Both the position numbers and the translations under genes were made by a program. From Umezawaea tangerina (GTDB lineage: Bacteria; Actinomycetota; Actinomycetes; Mycobacteriales; Pseudonocardiaceae): DNA of 64,000 bases. Position 1 is the first letter of the stretch; each line of letters starts with the position of its first letter. Where the stretch lies: positions 69,798-133,797 of the forward strand of contig NZ_PVTF01000021.1 in NCBI RefSeq assembly GCF_003002815.1. The letters are read 5' to 3'. Below, piece by piece: positions 7,669 to 15,221 of the stretch. Under the pieces are notes generated by a model. It had not been told where the DNA came from and did not search any database. It saw only the letters and a program-made list of their open reading frames with translations.

Positions 7669-10600
7669 TCCCCAGCAGGGCCAGCGCGGCGGCGGGCAGG
7701 TCGGCGTACCCCAGGTCGGCGTAGGAGGACACCGCGTCCTCGTACGCCGACCTGTCGGCCCGTTCGGCGGTCGCCCTGGTGTGCGCGGGGGACATGGTCG
7801 GCTGGAACCCCCGCGAGAAGCGGAACCGCTCGGCCAGCGCGATCATCCGGGCGGCGGACGCCCTGGCGCGCGGGTCGTCGGCGCGTTCGGCGTGGTCGAG
7901 CTCCAGCATCGCCGCGGCCACCAGCAGCGCGCCGTTGACCGGGAAGTCCGAGTAGGACGGAACGGGGCTCGCGCCGAACCTCGTGAGCCTGGCCGTCAGC
8001 GTCGTGCGCGTCGCGGCCGCTACCTCCCGGACGAGGTCCAGCCTGCCGTGCCTCGCGTGGGCGACGACGGCGACGGTCCGCACCTCCGACTCCCACGGCT
8101 CCCGCCCCCGCGACAGCTCCGGGGCGAGCCCCAGCCGCTCCACGGCCTGGCGCCACAGCCGCAGTCCCGCGTCGGTGTCGCCCCGTGCGAGCAGGATCTC
8201 CGCGCGCATGCCCGCGGCGAACATCCGCACGTCGCCGACCTCGTCCCCGCCGAGCTCCGCCTGCTCCAGCCAGCGCTCGGCCTCGTCGACGTCGCCGCAC
8301 TGCAGGTTGGCGAGCACCACCGCCCACCGCCCGCGGGCGGCGGTCGGGCCAGCCCCGAGCCGTTCCAGCATCGTCATCGTGGCGGTGAAGTGGCCCCTGG
8401 CCTCGTCCGCCCGGTCGAGCGGCAGGCACAGCTCGCCGATCCGGGAGTGCGCGACCGCGGGCAGCCACGGGCTGTCGGCGTCCTCGAACGCGGCGAGCGT
8501 CCGCCTGGCCGCCGCCAGCGCGTTGTCGAGGTCGTAGTCGTTCTCGAACGCGTAGGCCGCCACCGTGTTGGCGACCCCCGCGAGCAGCCGGTTGTCGCTG
8601 CCGCACAGCGCTTCGAGGTCCTGAGCGCCCCCGACCAGTGCCCGGAAGAGGGCGTCCACCGCCCGGATCAGCGTGGTCGGCTCCGCGGGCGGCAGCGCGC
8701 GCAGGGCGACCAGCGACCGCGCCGGGGTCGGCCCCGACAGGAAGAGGAACCCGCTCATCACGCACAGGACCACGGCCGTGCGGGTGACGTCGACGAAGGC
8801 GGGCTCGGGGCGGTAGTGCGACAGCGCCCACGTCGGGTCCCCGGTCAGCGTCGCCGCGCGGGTCAGGTTGGACTCGGTCGTCCACAGGCCGCCTAGCGCG
8901 GCGGTCGTCGCCGCGACGGTGGCGCCGTCGCGGCGTTCGAGCGCGTGGCGCAGCGCCAGCACCAGGTTGTCCTGCTCGGCCCTGATCCGGTGCACGCCCG
9001 CGAGCAGGTCGGCGCCGAAGAGCGACTCGTGGTGCGCCACGCCGAAGTCGCGGGCCCACACCAGGAAGCGGTCGGTCACCGCGGCGGCCTCACCGGCGTC
9101 CTCCCGGTGGGCGGCGCCGAACTCGCGCACGGTCTCCAGCATCAGGAAGCGCGTGCCCGAGCCGGTGTCGGACACCTTGAGCAGCGACTGGTCGACCAGC
9201 TGCTCCAGCACGTCGTCGTCGCCGACCAGGTAGCGGGCGGCGTCGGCGGTGAAACCGCCGGGGAACACCGAGAGCGCGCGCACCGCCGCACGGGCCTCGG
9301 GCGCGAGGAGGTTCCAGCTCCAGTCGATCACGGCGTGCAGCGTGCGGTGCCGGGGTGGCGCGTCGCGGGCGCCGCCGCGCAGCAGCGCGAACCGGTCGTC
9401 GAGCCTGCGGGCGATCTCGGCGACCGACATGACCCGCACCCGTGCCGCCGCGAGCTCCACGGCGAGCGGGAGCCCGTCGAGGTGGCCGCACACCTCGCGC
9501 ACCACGTCGTCGGGCAGGTCGACGTCGGGGCGGGCCGCGCGGGCGCGCCGGGAGAACAGCTCGACCGCGGTGGCCGGGCTCAGCTCCGGCAACGGGTAGA
9601 CCGACTCCGAGGACAGGCCCAGCGGGGTGCGGCTGGTGGTGAGCACGCGCAGGTCCCCGCTGGTGGACACCAGTGCCCGCACGAGGTCCGCTGCGGCGTC
9701 GACGACGTGCTCGCAGTTGTCGAGCACCAGCAGCGCGGGACCGGGGCCGAGCGCGTCGACGATGCCGGTGACGACGTCGACCCGCCTGCCCGCCCTGCCG
9801 ATCGTGGTCTCCCCGACCCCCAGGACGGACGCGACCTCGGCGACGACGTCGGCCGCCGCGGTGACGCCCGCGAGCGCGACGACGTGCACCACGCGCTGCT
9901 CGGCCCGCCGGGCGACCGCGTGCGCGAGCCGGGTCTTGCCCAGGCCGCCCGCGCCGACGACGGAAGTCACCCGCGAGGTGCGCAGCAGGGCGGTGACGGC
10001 CTCGATGTCGTCCTCGCGGCCGAGCAGCTCGTTGGGCTCGTGCGGCACCCGGTGCCGGACCGCCTGCGTCCCGCCGCGCAGGAGCCCCTGGTGCACGGCG
10101 CGCAGCTCGGGGCCGGGGTCGGTGCCCAGCTCGTCGCGCAGGGACCGGCGGTAGGCGTCGTAGCGGGCCAGCGCGGCGGAGGCGCCGACCGTCGCCGCCT
10201 CGCAGCGCAGCAGCTCGGCCAGCACCTCCTCGTCGCGCGGGTGCTCGGCGACCAGTGCGGCGAGGGGATCCGCGGCCTCGGCGTGGCGACCGAGGCGGGC
10301 GAGCGCCAGTGCTCGGGCCCGCACGAGCGCGCGGTGGGTGGAGGCCCGTTGGGAACGCAGCTCCGACACCGGGTCGGCGGGGTGGGAGTCCCAGCTCTCG
10401 GGCCCGTCCCACAGCGCGAGACCGGCCTCGGCCTGGTCGAGCGCGGCCGCTTGGTCGCCGGAGCGCGAGTGCTGTGCGCTCGCGGCGGCCCGGAGCAGCA
10501 CCGCGGAGGCGTCGACCTGGTCCTCCGCCAACGAGAGCCGGTAGCCCACCGGAGTCCGGACGATGACCTCGGACCCCAGCTGGGCACGGGCCTGGGAGAC

Positions 10601-10789
10601 CAGGACCTGCAGCGCCTTCGCGGGGTGGTCCGGCAGCTCGTCGGGCCACAGCCCCTCGACGAGCCTGCCGGTGCCGCAGCCCGAGCGCAGGTCGGCGGCG
10701 AGCAGCGCCAGCAGCCCCCGCAACCGGGGCCTGGTGATCTCCTGCCCGCGGAAGGCCACCCGCGACAGCAGGGCCAGCTCGGTCGTCAC
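7646..10789 (-). CDS. AfsR/SARP-type transcriptional activator with BTAD and NB-ARC domains
   Basis: Large pathway-type regulator (1047 aa). Residues about 1-90 form an OmpR-like winged-helix DNA-binding domain (LVEGLWPDELPDHPAKALQ, then VGYRLSL). Residues about 95-245 are the bacterial transcriptional activation domain with helical repeats, ending DELGTDPGPELRAVHQGLL. An NB-ARC ATPase follows: Walker A GAGGLGKTRLAHA, Walker B ALLVLDNCEHV, and SRTPLGL and GLPLAVELAAAR segments. The C-terminal 450 residues are TPR-like helices. The start is GTG (complement of 10787-10789). SARPs bind 11-bp-period direct repeats overlapping the -35 region; such repeats occur upstream of PKS1, P450-1 and PKS2, so this is the natural candidate activator (inference). 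Its 3' end overlaps the convergent DrrB-like gene by 23 bp. Confidence 0.9.
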   Translation of the reverse strand: MTTELALLSRVAFRGQEITRPRLRGLLALLAADLRSGCGTGRLVEGLWPDELPDHPAKALQVLVSQARAQLGSEVIVRTPVGYRLSLAEDQVDASAVLLRAAASAQHSRSGDQAAALDQAEAGLALWDGPESWDSHPADPVSELRSQRASTHRALVRARALALARLGRHAEAADPLAALVAEHPRDEEVLAELLRCEAATVGASAALARYDAYRRSLRDELGTDPGPELRAVHQGLLRGGTQAVRHRVPHEPNELLGREDDIEAVTALLRTSRVTSVVGAGGLGKTRLAHAVARRAEQRVVHVVALAGVTAAADVVAEVASVLGVGETTIGRAGRRVDVVTGIVDALGPGPALLVLDNCEHVVDAAADLVRALVSTSGDLRVLTTSRTPLGLSSESVYPLPELSPATAVELFSRRARAARPDVDLPDDVVREVCGHLDGLPLAVELAAARVRVMSVAEIARRLDDRFALLRGGARDAPPRHRTLHAVIDWSWNLLAPEARAAVRALSVFPGGFTADAARYLVGDDDVLEQLVDQSLLKVSDTGSGTRFLMLETVREFGAAHREDAGEAAAVTDRFLVWARDFGVAHHESLFGADLLAGVHRIRAEQDNLVLALRHALERRDGATVAATTAALGGLWTTESNLTRAATLTGDPTWALSHYRPEPAFVDVTRTAVVLCVMSGFLFLSGPTPARSLVALRALPPAEPTTLIRAVDALFRALVGGAQDLEALCGSDNRLLAGVANTVAAYAFENDYDLDNALAAARRTLAAFEDADSPWLPAVAHSRIGELCLPLDRADEARGHFTATMTMLERLGAGPTAARGRWAVVLANLQCGDVDEAERWLEQAELGGDEVGDVRMFAAGMRAEILLARGDTDAGLRLWRQAVERLGLAPELSRGREPWESEVRTVAVVAHARHGRLDLVREVAAATRTTLTARLTRFGASPVPSYSDFPVNGALLVAAAMLELDHAERADDPRARASAARMIALAERFRFSRGFQPTMSPAHTRATAERADRSAYEDAVSSYADLGYADLPAAALALLGTTARDPA

Positions 10790-10900
10790 GCGGTCAGGCT
10801 AGTGCGGCGACCGGGCGGACGACCTCCCGCGTCGCGCCTCCGGGTGGCATAACATCGCGGTTCCGGTCGGGGACGCCCGAGCGCGGGGGGAGGCGATCGG

Positions 10901-13900
10901 GTGGACCAGGACGCGGCGGTGCCGCCGTCGAGGGACACGTCCGTGGCGGGCGTGGCCTTCGCGCGCTGGGGCGTGCGGCCGGAGCCCGCCATGGCCCGCT
11001 ACGCCGAGCCGGGGTGGCAGCTCTCGCCGATGCCGGTCGAACGCCGCTGTCCGCGCTGCGAGGGGCAGCTGCACGGGCTGTACCGGTCGCACCCGCACAA
11101 GGGGCGGCAGCAGCTCCAGGCCGCGGTGGTGTGCCCCGCGTGCCCGGCCTCGTTCACGTTGCGCGAGCTCCAGCTGGCGCAGCGGGCGGTGCTGGGGGAG
11201 CTGCGGCCGGAGGCGGTGGCGCAGCGGCTGCGGGAGGAGGCGCAGCTCGCCGCGCTCGAACGCCCGGAGCCCGTGGTCGTGCGGCGGTCGGTCGCGCAAC
11301 GGCCGTCCCCGGCGAAGCCGGTCGCACCGGCCCGCCCCACCAGGCCGGTCCGCGAGGTCGAGCCGGAACCGGTGGAGCCGGAGGCCGTCGAGCCCGCACC
11401 CGCCGTCACCGAGCCCGCCGTCACCGAGCCCGCCGTCACCGAGCCCGAGGTCCCCGAACCCGAGGTCGCCGGGCCCGAGACGCCCGCTCCGGCGCGGCGC
11501 CGGGTGTCGACCGCGGTGATGGCGGCCCGGATCCGCTCCATCCTCACCGGGTCGACGGCCGTCGCCGCGACCCCGACCGCGTCGATCCCGGTCCTGCCGA
11601 CGGCGCTGGTGGACTCGTGCGAGCACCGCCTGGTGTGGTGGCGCAAGACGGTCGACCCGCACCTGGACGTTCCGGAGCTGCCGCCCGGTGTCGACGCGCG
11701 GGTCGTGCTGCCCGAACAGCCCCGGTTCGACGGCCTGCGGGAACGGCTCAAGCAGGCCGAGGTGCCGTTCCGGTCGGTGCCGCACTGGATCGAGGAGGAG
11801 CTGGTCTCCTCGGTCGGACCGGGCGGTCGACTGGCGCCGGTCACCGCGGGCGCGTGGCTGTCCGAGGTGGGCGGGCTCGTGCCGGACCGGTGCGACCAGG
11901 TCACCGGCGACGGCGCGCTGGCGGCGATGCTGGCGTTCGAGGTGCTGTGGGACCTGCACGAGCCCGTCGACCCGGCGACCGTGCCCGACTCGACGCCCGC
12001 CGCCGCGCTGGTGCCGCCGGAGTGGCTGCCGTTCCTGGCGTTCCCGCTGCTGAACCCGGCCCAGAGCCAGGCGGCGCCGCACATCCTGGACACCGACGAG
12101 CACCTGCTGATCGCCGCGCCCACCGGCGCGGGCAAGACCACGATCGGGAAGCTGGCCGCCCTGCGGTCGATCCTGGAGGAAGGCCGCAAGGCCGCGTGGC
12201 TGGTGCCGCAGCGGTCGCTGACCGACGAGCTGAACACCGAGCTGGAAGCGTGGCGGCGCAACGGGTTGCGGGTGGAACGCCTGTCCGGTGAGTACGCCGT
12301 GGACGTGGCGAAGGTCCGCGAGGCCGACCTGTGGGTGGCGACCACCGAGAAGTTCGAGGCCATCTGCCGCGCGGGGTCGCTGCAGGCCGCGCTGGGCGAG
12401 GTCGGCTGCCTGGTGGTCGACGAGATCCACCTGCTCGGCAGCCCCGGCCGCGGCGCGCTGCTGGAGGCGCTGCTGGCGCGGGTGCGCGGCGCGGAGTCGC
12501 CGGTGCGGATCGTCGGGCTGTCGGCGACGGTGTCCAACGCCGCCGAGGTCGCCGAGTGGTTGCAGGCCACGCTGGTGACCACGACCTGGCGGCCGTCGCG
12601 GGTGACCTGGCAGCTGCCGGTGCTCCCGGCGAGCACCGGGTTCGCGGGTGGCAACCGGGTGCGCGAGCAGGCCGTGGTGGAGCTGACCGAACGGCACACC
12701 GCCGAGGCGGGCAGCGTGCTGGTGTTCTGCGGGTCCAAGCGCAACGTCCGGTCCACCGCGATGGCGGTCGCCGCCTCGCGGGGCGCCCCGGTGCACACCG
12801 CGGCGGCCGACGACGTCGACGCGCTGACGAAGGTGTGCGCGTCGGTCGGGGTGCGGATGCACTACGCCGACTACGACCACAAGCACGCCGCCGAACGCGC
12901 CTTCCGCAGCCGCGAGGCCGACGTGCTGGTGGCGACGTCCACCGTCGCGGCGGGGGTGAACCTGCCCGCGCGGGCCGTGGTCGTGCGGGACACGAAGATC
13001 GGCGGCGAGCCGATGGACACCTCGACCGTGCAGCAGATGTTCGGCCGCGCGGGCCGCATCGGCGCGGGGGAGACCCAGGGGTGGTCCTACCTGCTGACCG
13101 AGGAGACCGAGCGGGCCGCGTGGCAGACCCGGCTGGTGGCCGGGTACTCGGTGTACTCGCGGATCTACGACAGCCTGGCCGACCACGTGCTCGCCGAGGT
13201 GCTCCAGGCCCGGATCACCACGCTGGCCGACGCGCAGGCGTGGTGGGTGGAGACCCTCGCCCACGCCCAGGGCGACGACGACCTGGAGCCCGTGCAGACG
13301 GCGGTGGACTTCCTGGTCGCCGAGGGCCACCTCACCGGCGTCCGGCGCGGCGAGGACCTGGTGCTGGCCACCACGGAGCTGGGCAGGCTGACCGCCCGGA
13401 TGATGGTGTCGACCTACACCGGGCAGCGGCTGCGCCGCACGCTCGGCCTGCTCCCCGTGCCGCAGGACCCGGACGCCGCCGAGGAGGCGCTGAGCCTGGT
13501 GCTCGCGGTCGCCGTCCCGGAGCTCGCCGGGGTGCCGGTGGCCGAACAGGTGCGGCCCGCCGTCGCCACCGCGATCAAGGCGGGCGGGCGCACGTCGCGG
13601 ATCACCCACACCACGTCGGTCAAGGGCCTCGGCTCGTCGGTGTCGACCTCGCCGGGCGACCTGGCGTGGGCGGCCCTGCTGCTCGCCGCCCGCTCGCCGC
13701 ACCTGTTCCGCGAGCCCCGCCGCGTGGTGGCGGGCATCCCGCTCTCCACCATCCACCCGGTCATGGACCAGGCGCCCCGCTACCTGTCCTGGCTGGCCGC
13801 GCAGGGCGTGCTCGGCACGGTGCACCCGTGGATCGCGATCGTCGCCGCCGACCTGGACCAGCGCCTCCGGTGGCGCCACCTCGCGCCGCACCGCGGCTCC

Positions 13901-14371
13901 GGCCGCCTGCTGTGGCTGTGCGAGCAGATGGCCACCCGCCCCCGCGCCAAGGACCTGGTGCCCGCCATGTGGCGCTCGGCCGTCGAGTCCGGCCTGCGCG
14001 CCCCCGACTGGAAGCCCGGCGTCCCGCCGACCGGCTGCGAGCTGGACCAGGCCGGGTACACCGCGCTGCTGCGCGACCGGGCCACCGGGGCGAGCATCAC
14101 CGCGACGGCGGCGGGCGGGGTCGTGTCCGGCATCGCGGGCGCGACCGCGGTCGCCTGGCGCGGCAAGGTCCGCGGCCCCGTCGTCGTCACGAAGGCGACC
14201 ACCGACCTCGACTACCCGCCCGACCCGGACTCCGACGCCGAGACCGGTCTCGCGGTGTTCACCCGCCGCGGCGACTACCGCGCCACCGGCTGGCTGGCGA
14301 CCTACGACCGCGTCGCCGCGCCGGACGACGAGCTGCCGCCACCACGGCGGCCGCTGCGCAAGGGGTTCTGA
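10901..14371 (+). CDS. Ski2-like DExH-box helicase with N-terminal zinc ribbon
   Basis: Superfamily 2 helicase of 1156 aa. An N-terminal four-cysteine knuckle (C50-x2-C53 ... C78-x2-C81) suggests a zinc ribbon. A low-complexity linker with PAVTE repeats follows (about residues 167-192). The ATPase core starts near residue 405: APTGAGKTTIGK (motif I), VVDEIHLLGSPGRG (II), GLSATVSNAAE (III), then VATSTVAAGVNLPAR (V) and QQMFGRAGRIGAG (VI). Motif VI and the long C-terminal helical region place it with Ski2/Hel308-like enzymes rather than simple DEAD-box proteins. The start is GTG 10901 after GGGGGAGG. Its role is unknown: nucleic-acid repair, RNA processing and defence are all possible. It looks like a neighbour rather than part of the polyketide pathway. 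Confidence 0.85.
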   Translation: MDQDAAVPPSRDTSVAGVAFARWGVRPEPAMARYAEPGWQLSPMPVERRCPRCEGQLHGLYRSHPHKGRQQLQAAVVCPACPASFTLRELQLAQRAVLGELRPEAVAQRLREEAQLAALERPEPVVVRRSVAQRPSPAKPVAPARPTRPVREVEPEPVEPEAVEPAPAVTEPAVTEPAVTEPEVPEPEVAGPETPAPARRRVSTAVMAARIRSILTGSTAVAATPTASIPVLPTALVDSCEHRLVWWRKTVDPHLDVPELPPGVDARVVLPEQPRFDGLRERLKQAEVPFRSVPHWIEEELVSSVGPGGRLAPVTAGAWLSEVGGLVPDRCDQVTGDGALAAMLAFEVLWDLHEPVDPATVPDSTPAAALVPPEWLPFLAFPLLNPAQSQAAPHILDTDEHLLIAAPTGAGKTTIGKLAALRSILEEGRKAAWLVPQRSLTDELNTELEAWRRNGLRVERLSGEYAVDVAKVREADLWVATTEKFEAICRAGSLQAALGEVGCLVVDEIHLLGSPGRGALLEALLARVRGAESPVRIVGLSATVSNAAEVAEWLQATLVTTTWRPSRVTWQLPVLPASTGFAGGNRVREQAVVELTERHTAEAGSVLVFCGSKRNVRSTAMAVAASRGAPVHTAAADDVDALTKVCASVGVRMHYADYDHKHAAERAFRSREADVLVATSTVAAGVNLPARAVVVRDTKIGGEPMDTSTVQQMFGRAGRIGAGETQGWSYLLTEETERAAWQTRLVAGYSVYSRIYDSLADHVLAEVLQARITTLADAQAWWVETLAHAQGDDDLEPVQTAVDFLVAEGHLTGVRRGEDLVLATTELGRLTARMMVSTYTGQRLRRTLGLLPVPQDPDAAEEALSLVLAVAVPELAGVPVAEQVRPAVATAIKAGGRTSRITHTTSVKGLGSSVSTSPGDLAWAALLLAARSPHLFREPRRVVAGIPLSTIHPVMDQAPRYLSWLAAQGVLGTVHPWIAIVAADLDQRLRWRHLAPHRGSGRLLWLCEQMATRPRAKDLVPAMWRSAVESGLRAPDWKPGVPPTGCELDQAGYTALLRDRATGASITATAAGGVVSGIAGATAVAWRGKVRGPVVVTKATTDLDYPPDPDSDAETGLAVFTRRGDYRATGWLATYDRVAAPDDELPPPRRPLRKGF
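11401..11475 (+). repeat. 15-bp tandem repeat inside the helicase linker
   Basis: Three exact copies of the 15-base unit cgccgtcaccgagcc (11401-11445) are followed by two degenerate units (11446-11475). They encode a PAVTE/PEV(A/P)E linker between the zinc ribbon and the helicase core. The length is a multiple of three, so copy-number change would keep the frame. Confidence 0.85.
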
Positions 14372-14375
14372 CAGT

Positions 14376-14396
14376 CGGGGCACGTCGGCCGCCCCG
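14376..14396 (+). terminator. Weak hairpin after the helicase gene
   Basis: CGGGGC (14376-14381) and GCCCCG (14391-14396) can pair in a 6-bp stem with a 9-nt loop starting five bases after the helicase stop. No T-run follows, which is normal for high-GC actinomycetes. The short stem makes this a weak call. Confidence 0.35.
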
Positions 14397-14463
14397 CAGG
14401 TCCGGGACGCTAGGATGCGTGGATGTGGCGGACCCCGCCGCTTGGCCGTCCCGGAGGTGTGCG

Positions 14464-15021
14464 ATGCCAGGTCAGCGTGCGGACGCGCGGCGCAACTACG
14501 CGCAGATCCTCGCGGTGGCAGAGCAGGAGGTCGCGCTGCACGGCGCGGAGGCCTCGCTGGAGCAGATCGCGCGGGTCGCCGGTGTCGGGTCGGCGACCGT
14601 GCGCAGGCACTTCCCGAGCAGGCGCGAGCTGCTGGAGGCGGTGTTCCGCGGCCGCATCGAGGACCTGGCCGAACGCGCCCGCGAGCTGGCCGCGTCGCAC
14701 GACGCGCGGTCCGCCCTGCTGGAGTGGCTGGACGCGCTCACCGACTACGCCACGACCGCGCGGGGGCTGGCCGCGGCGCTGGCGCTGGACGAGGCGACCC
14801 CGGAGCACGTGCACGCCTGTTCGACCCAGCTCGTGGGCGCGGTCGACCCGCTGCTGCTGGAGGCCGTGCGGGCCGGTGAGGTGCGGGCGGACGTGACGAC
14901 CGCCGACCTGGTGGCGCTGGTGACGGGCATCGCCCTGGCCACCGAGCACCACGCCGATCCCGCCGGTCAGGCCCGCAGGCTGCTGGCGCTGGCCGTGGTG
15001 GGGATCAGCCCGGAGCGCTGA
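14464..15021 (+). CDS. TetR family transcriptional regulator
   Basis: Short TetR-type repressor (185 aa). The N-terminal helix-turn-helix is clear: ARRNYAQILAVAEQEVALHG, then ASLEQIARVAGVGSATVRRH and FPSRRELLEAVF. The remainder is a helical ligand/dimer domain resembling the TetR proteins that carry a C-terminal ~100-residue effector region. ATG 14464 was chosen because GGAGG lies about six bases upstream; GTG codons further upstream lack this. The ligand is unknown. It sits directly before the PKS1 promoter region and is a candidate for binding the 19-bp palindromes found further right, but nothing in the sequence proves that. Confidence 0.85.
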   Translation: MPGQRADARRNYAQILAVAEQEVALHGAEASLEQIARVAGVGSATVRRHFPSRRELLEAVFRGRIEDLAERARELAASHDARSALLEWLDALTDYATTARGLAAALALDEATPEHVHACSTQLVGAVDPLLLEAVRAGEVRADVTTADLVALVTGIALATEHHADPAGQARRLLALAVVGISPER

Positions 15022-15040
15022 CCGACCCGGAGACCCGACC

Positions 15041-15063
15041 GGACCGCCCTGGTCCGGCGGTCC
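15041..15063 (+). terminator. Hairpin terminator after the TetR gene
   Basis: GGACCGCC (15041-15048) pairs perfectly with GGCGGTCC (15056-15063) across a 7-nt loop, 20 bases after the TetR stop. It would separate TetR transcription from the PKS1 promoter. Confidence 0.6.
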
Positions 15064-15081
15064 CGCGTGCCGCCGGTGAGT

Positions 15082-15103
15082 GCTATCCGGACGCTATCCG
15101 CGC
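15082..15103 (+). promoter_or_regulatory. Putative SARP box upstream of PKS1
   Basis: Two adjacent 11-mers, GCTATCCGGAC (15082-15092) and GCTATCCGCGC (15093-15103), match at 9 of 11 positions and lie about 118 bp before the PKS1 start. SARP activators bind heptamer direct repeats with 11-bp spacing. The same GCTATnC core recurs upstream of P450-1 and PKS2. The repeat is seen directly; binding by the AfsR-like protein encoded at 7646-10789 is inferred. Confidence 0.6.
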
Positions 15104-15221
15104 GCGGCGACCGACCCGGTGCAATGGCGCACGGGCCGAGAGCCCGTCGTCGGCGTGTCCCGCGCGGGTCTCGGGGACCGCCTGCCGCCGAGGTGCCGAA
15201 CGCGGGTGGGGAAGGAAGCGG

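Noticed and set aside
10799-14383. Long - strand open frame opposite the helicase gene
   Set aside because: No recognisable domain, composition typical of an antisense shadow, while the + strand frame has all helicase motifs and a good ribosome site.
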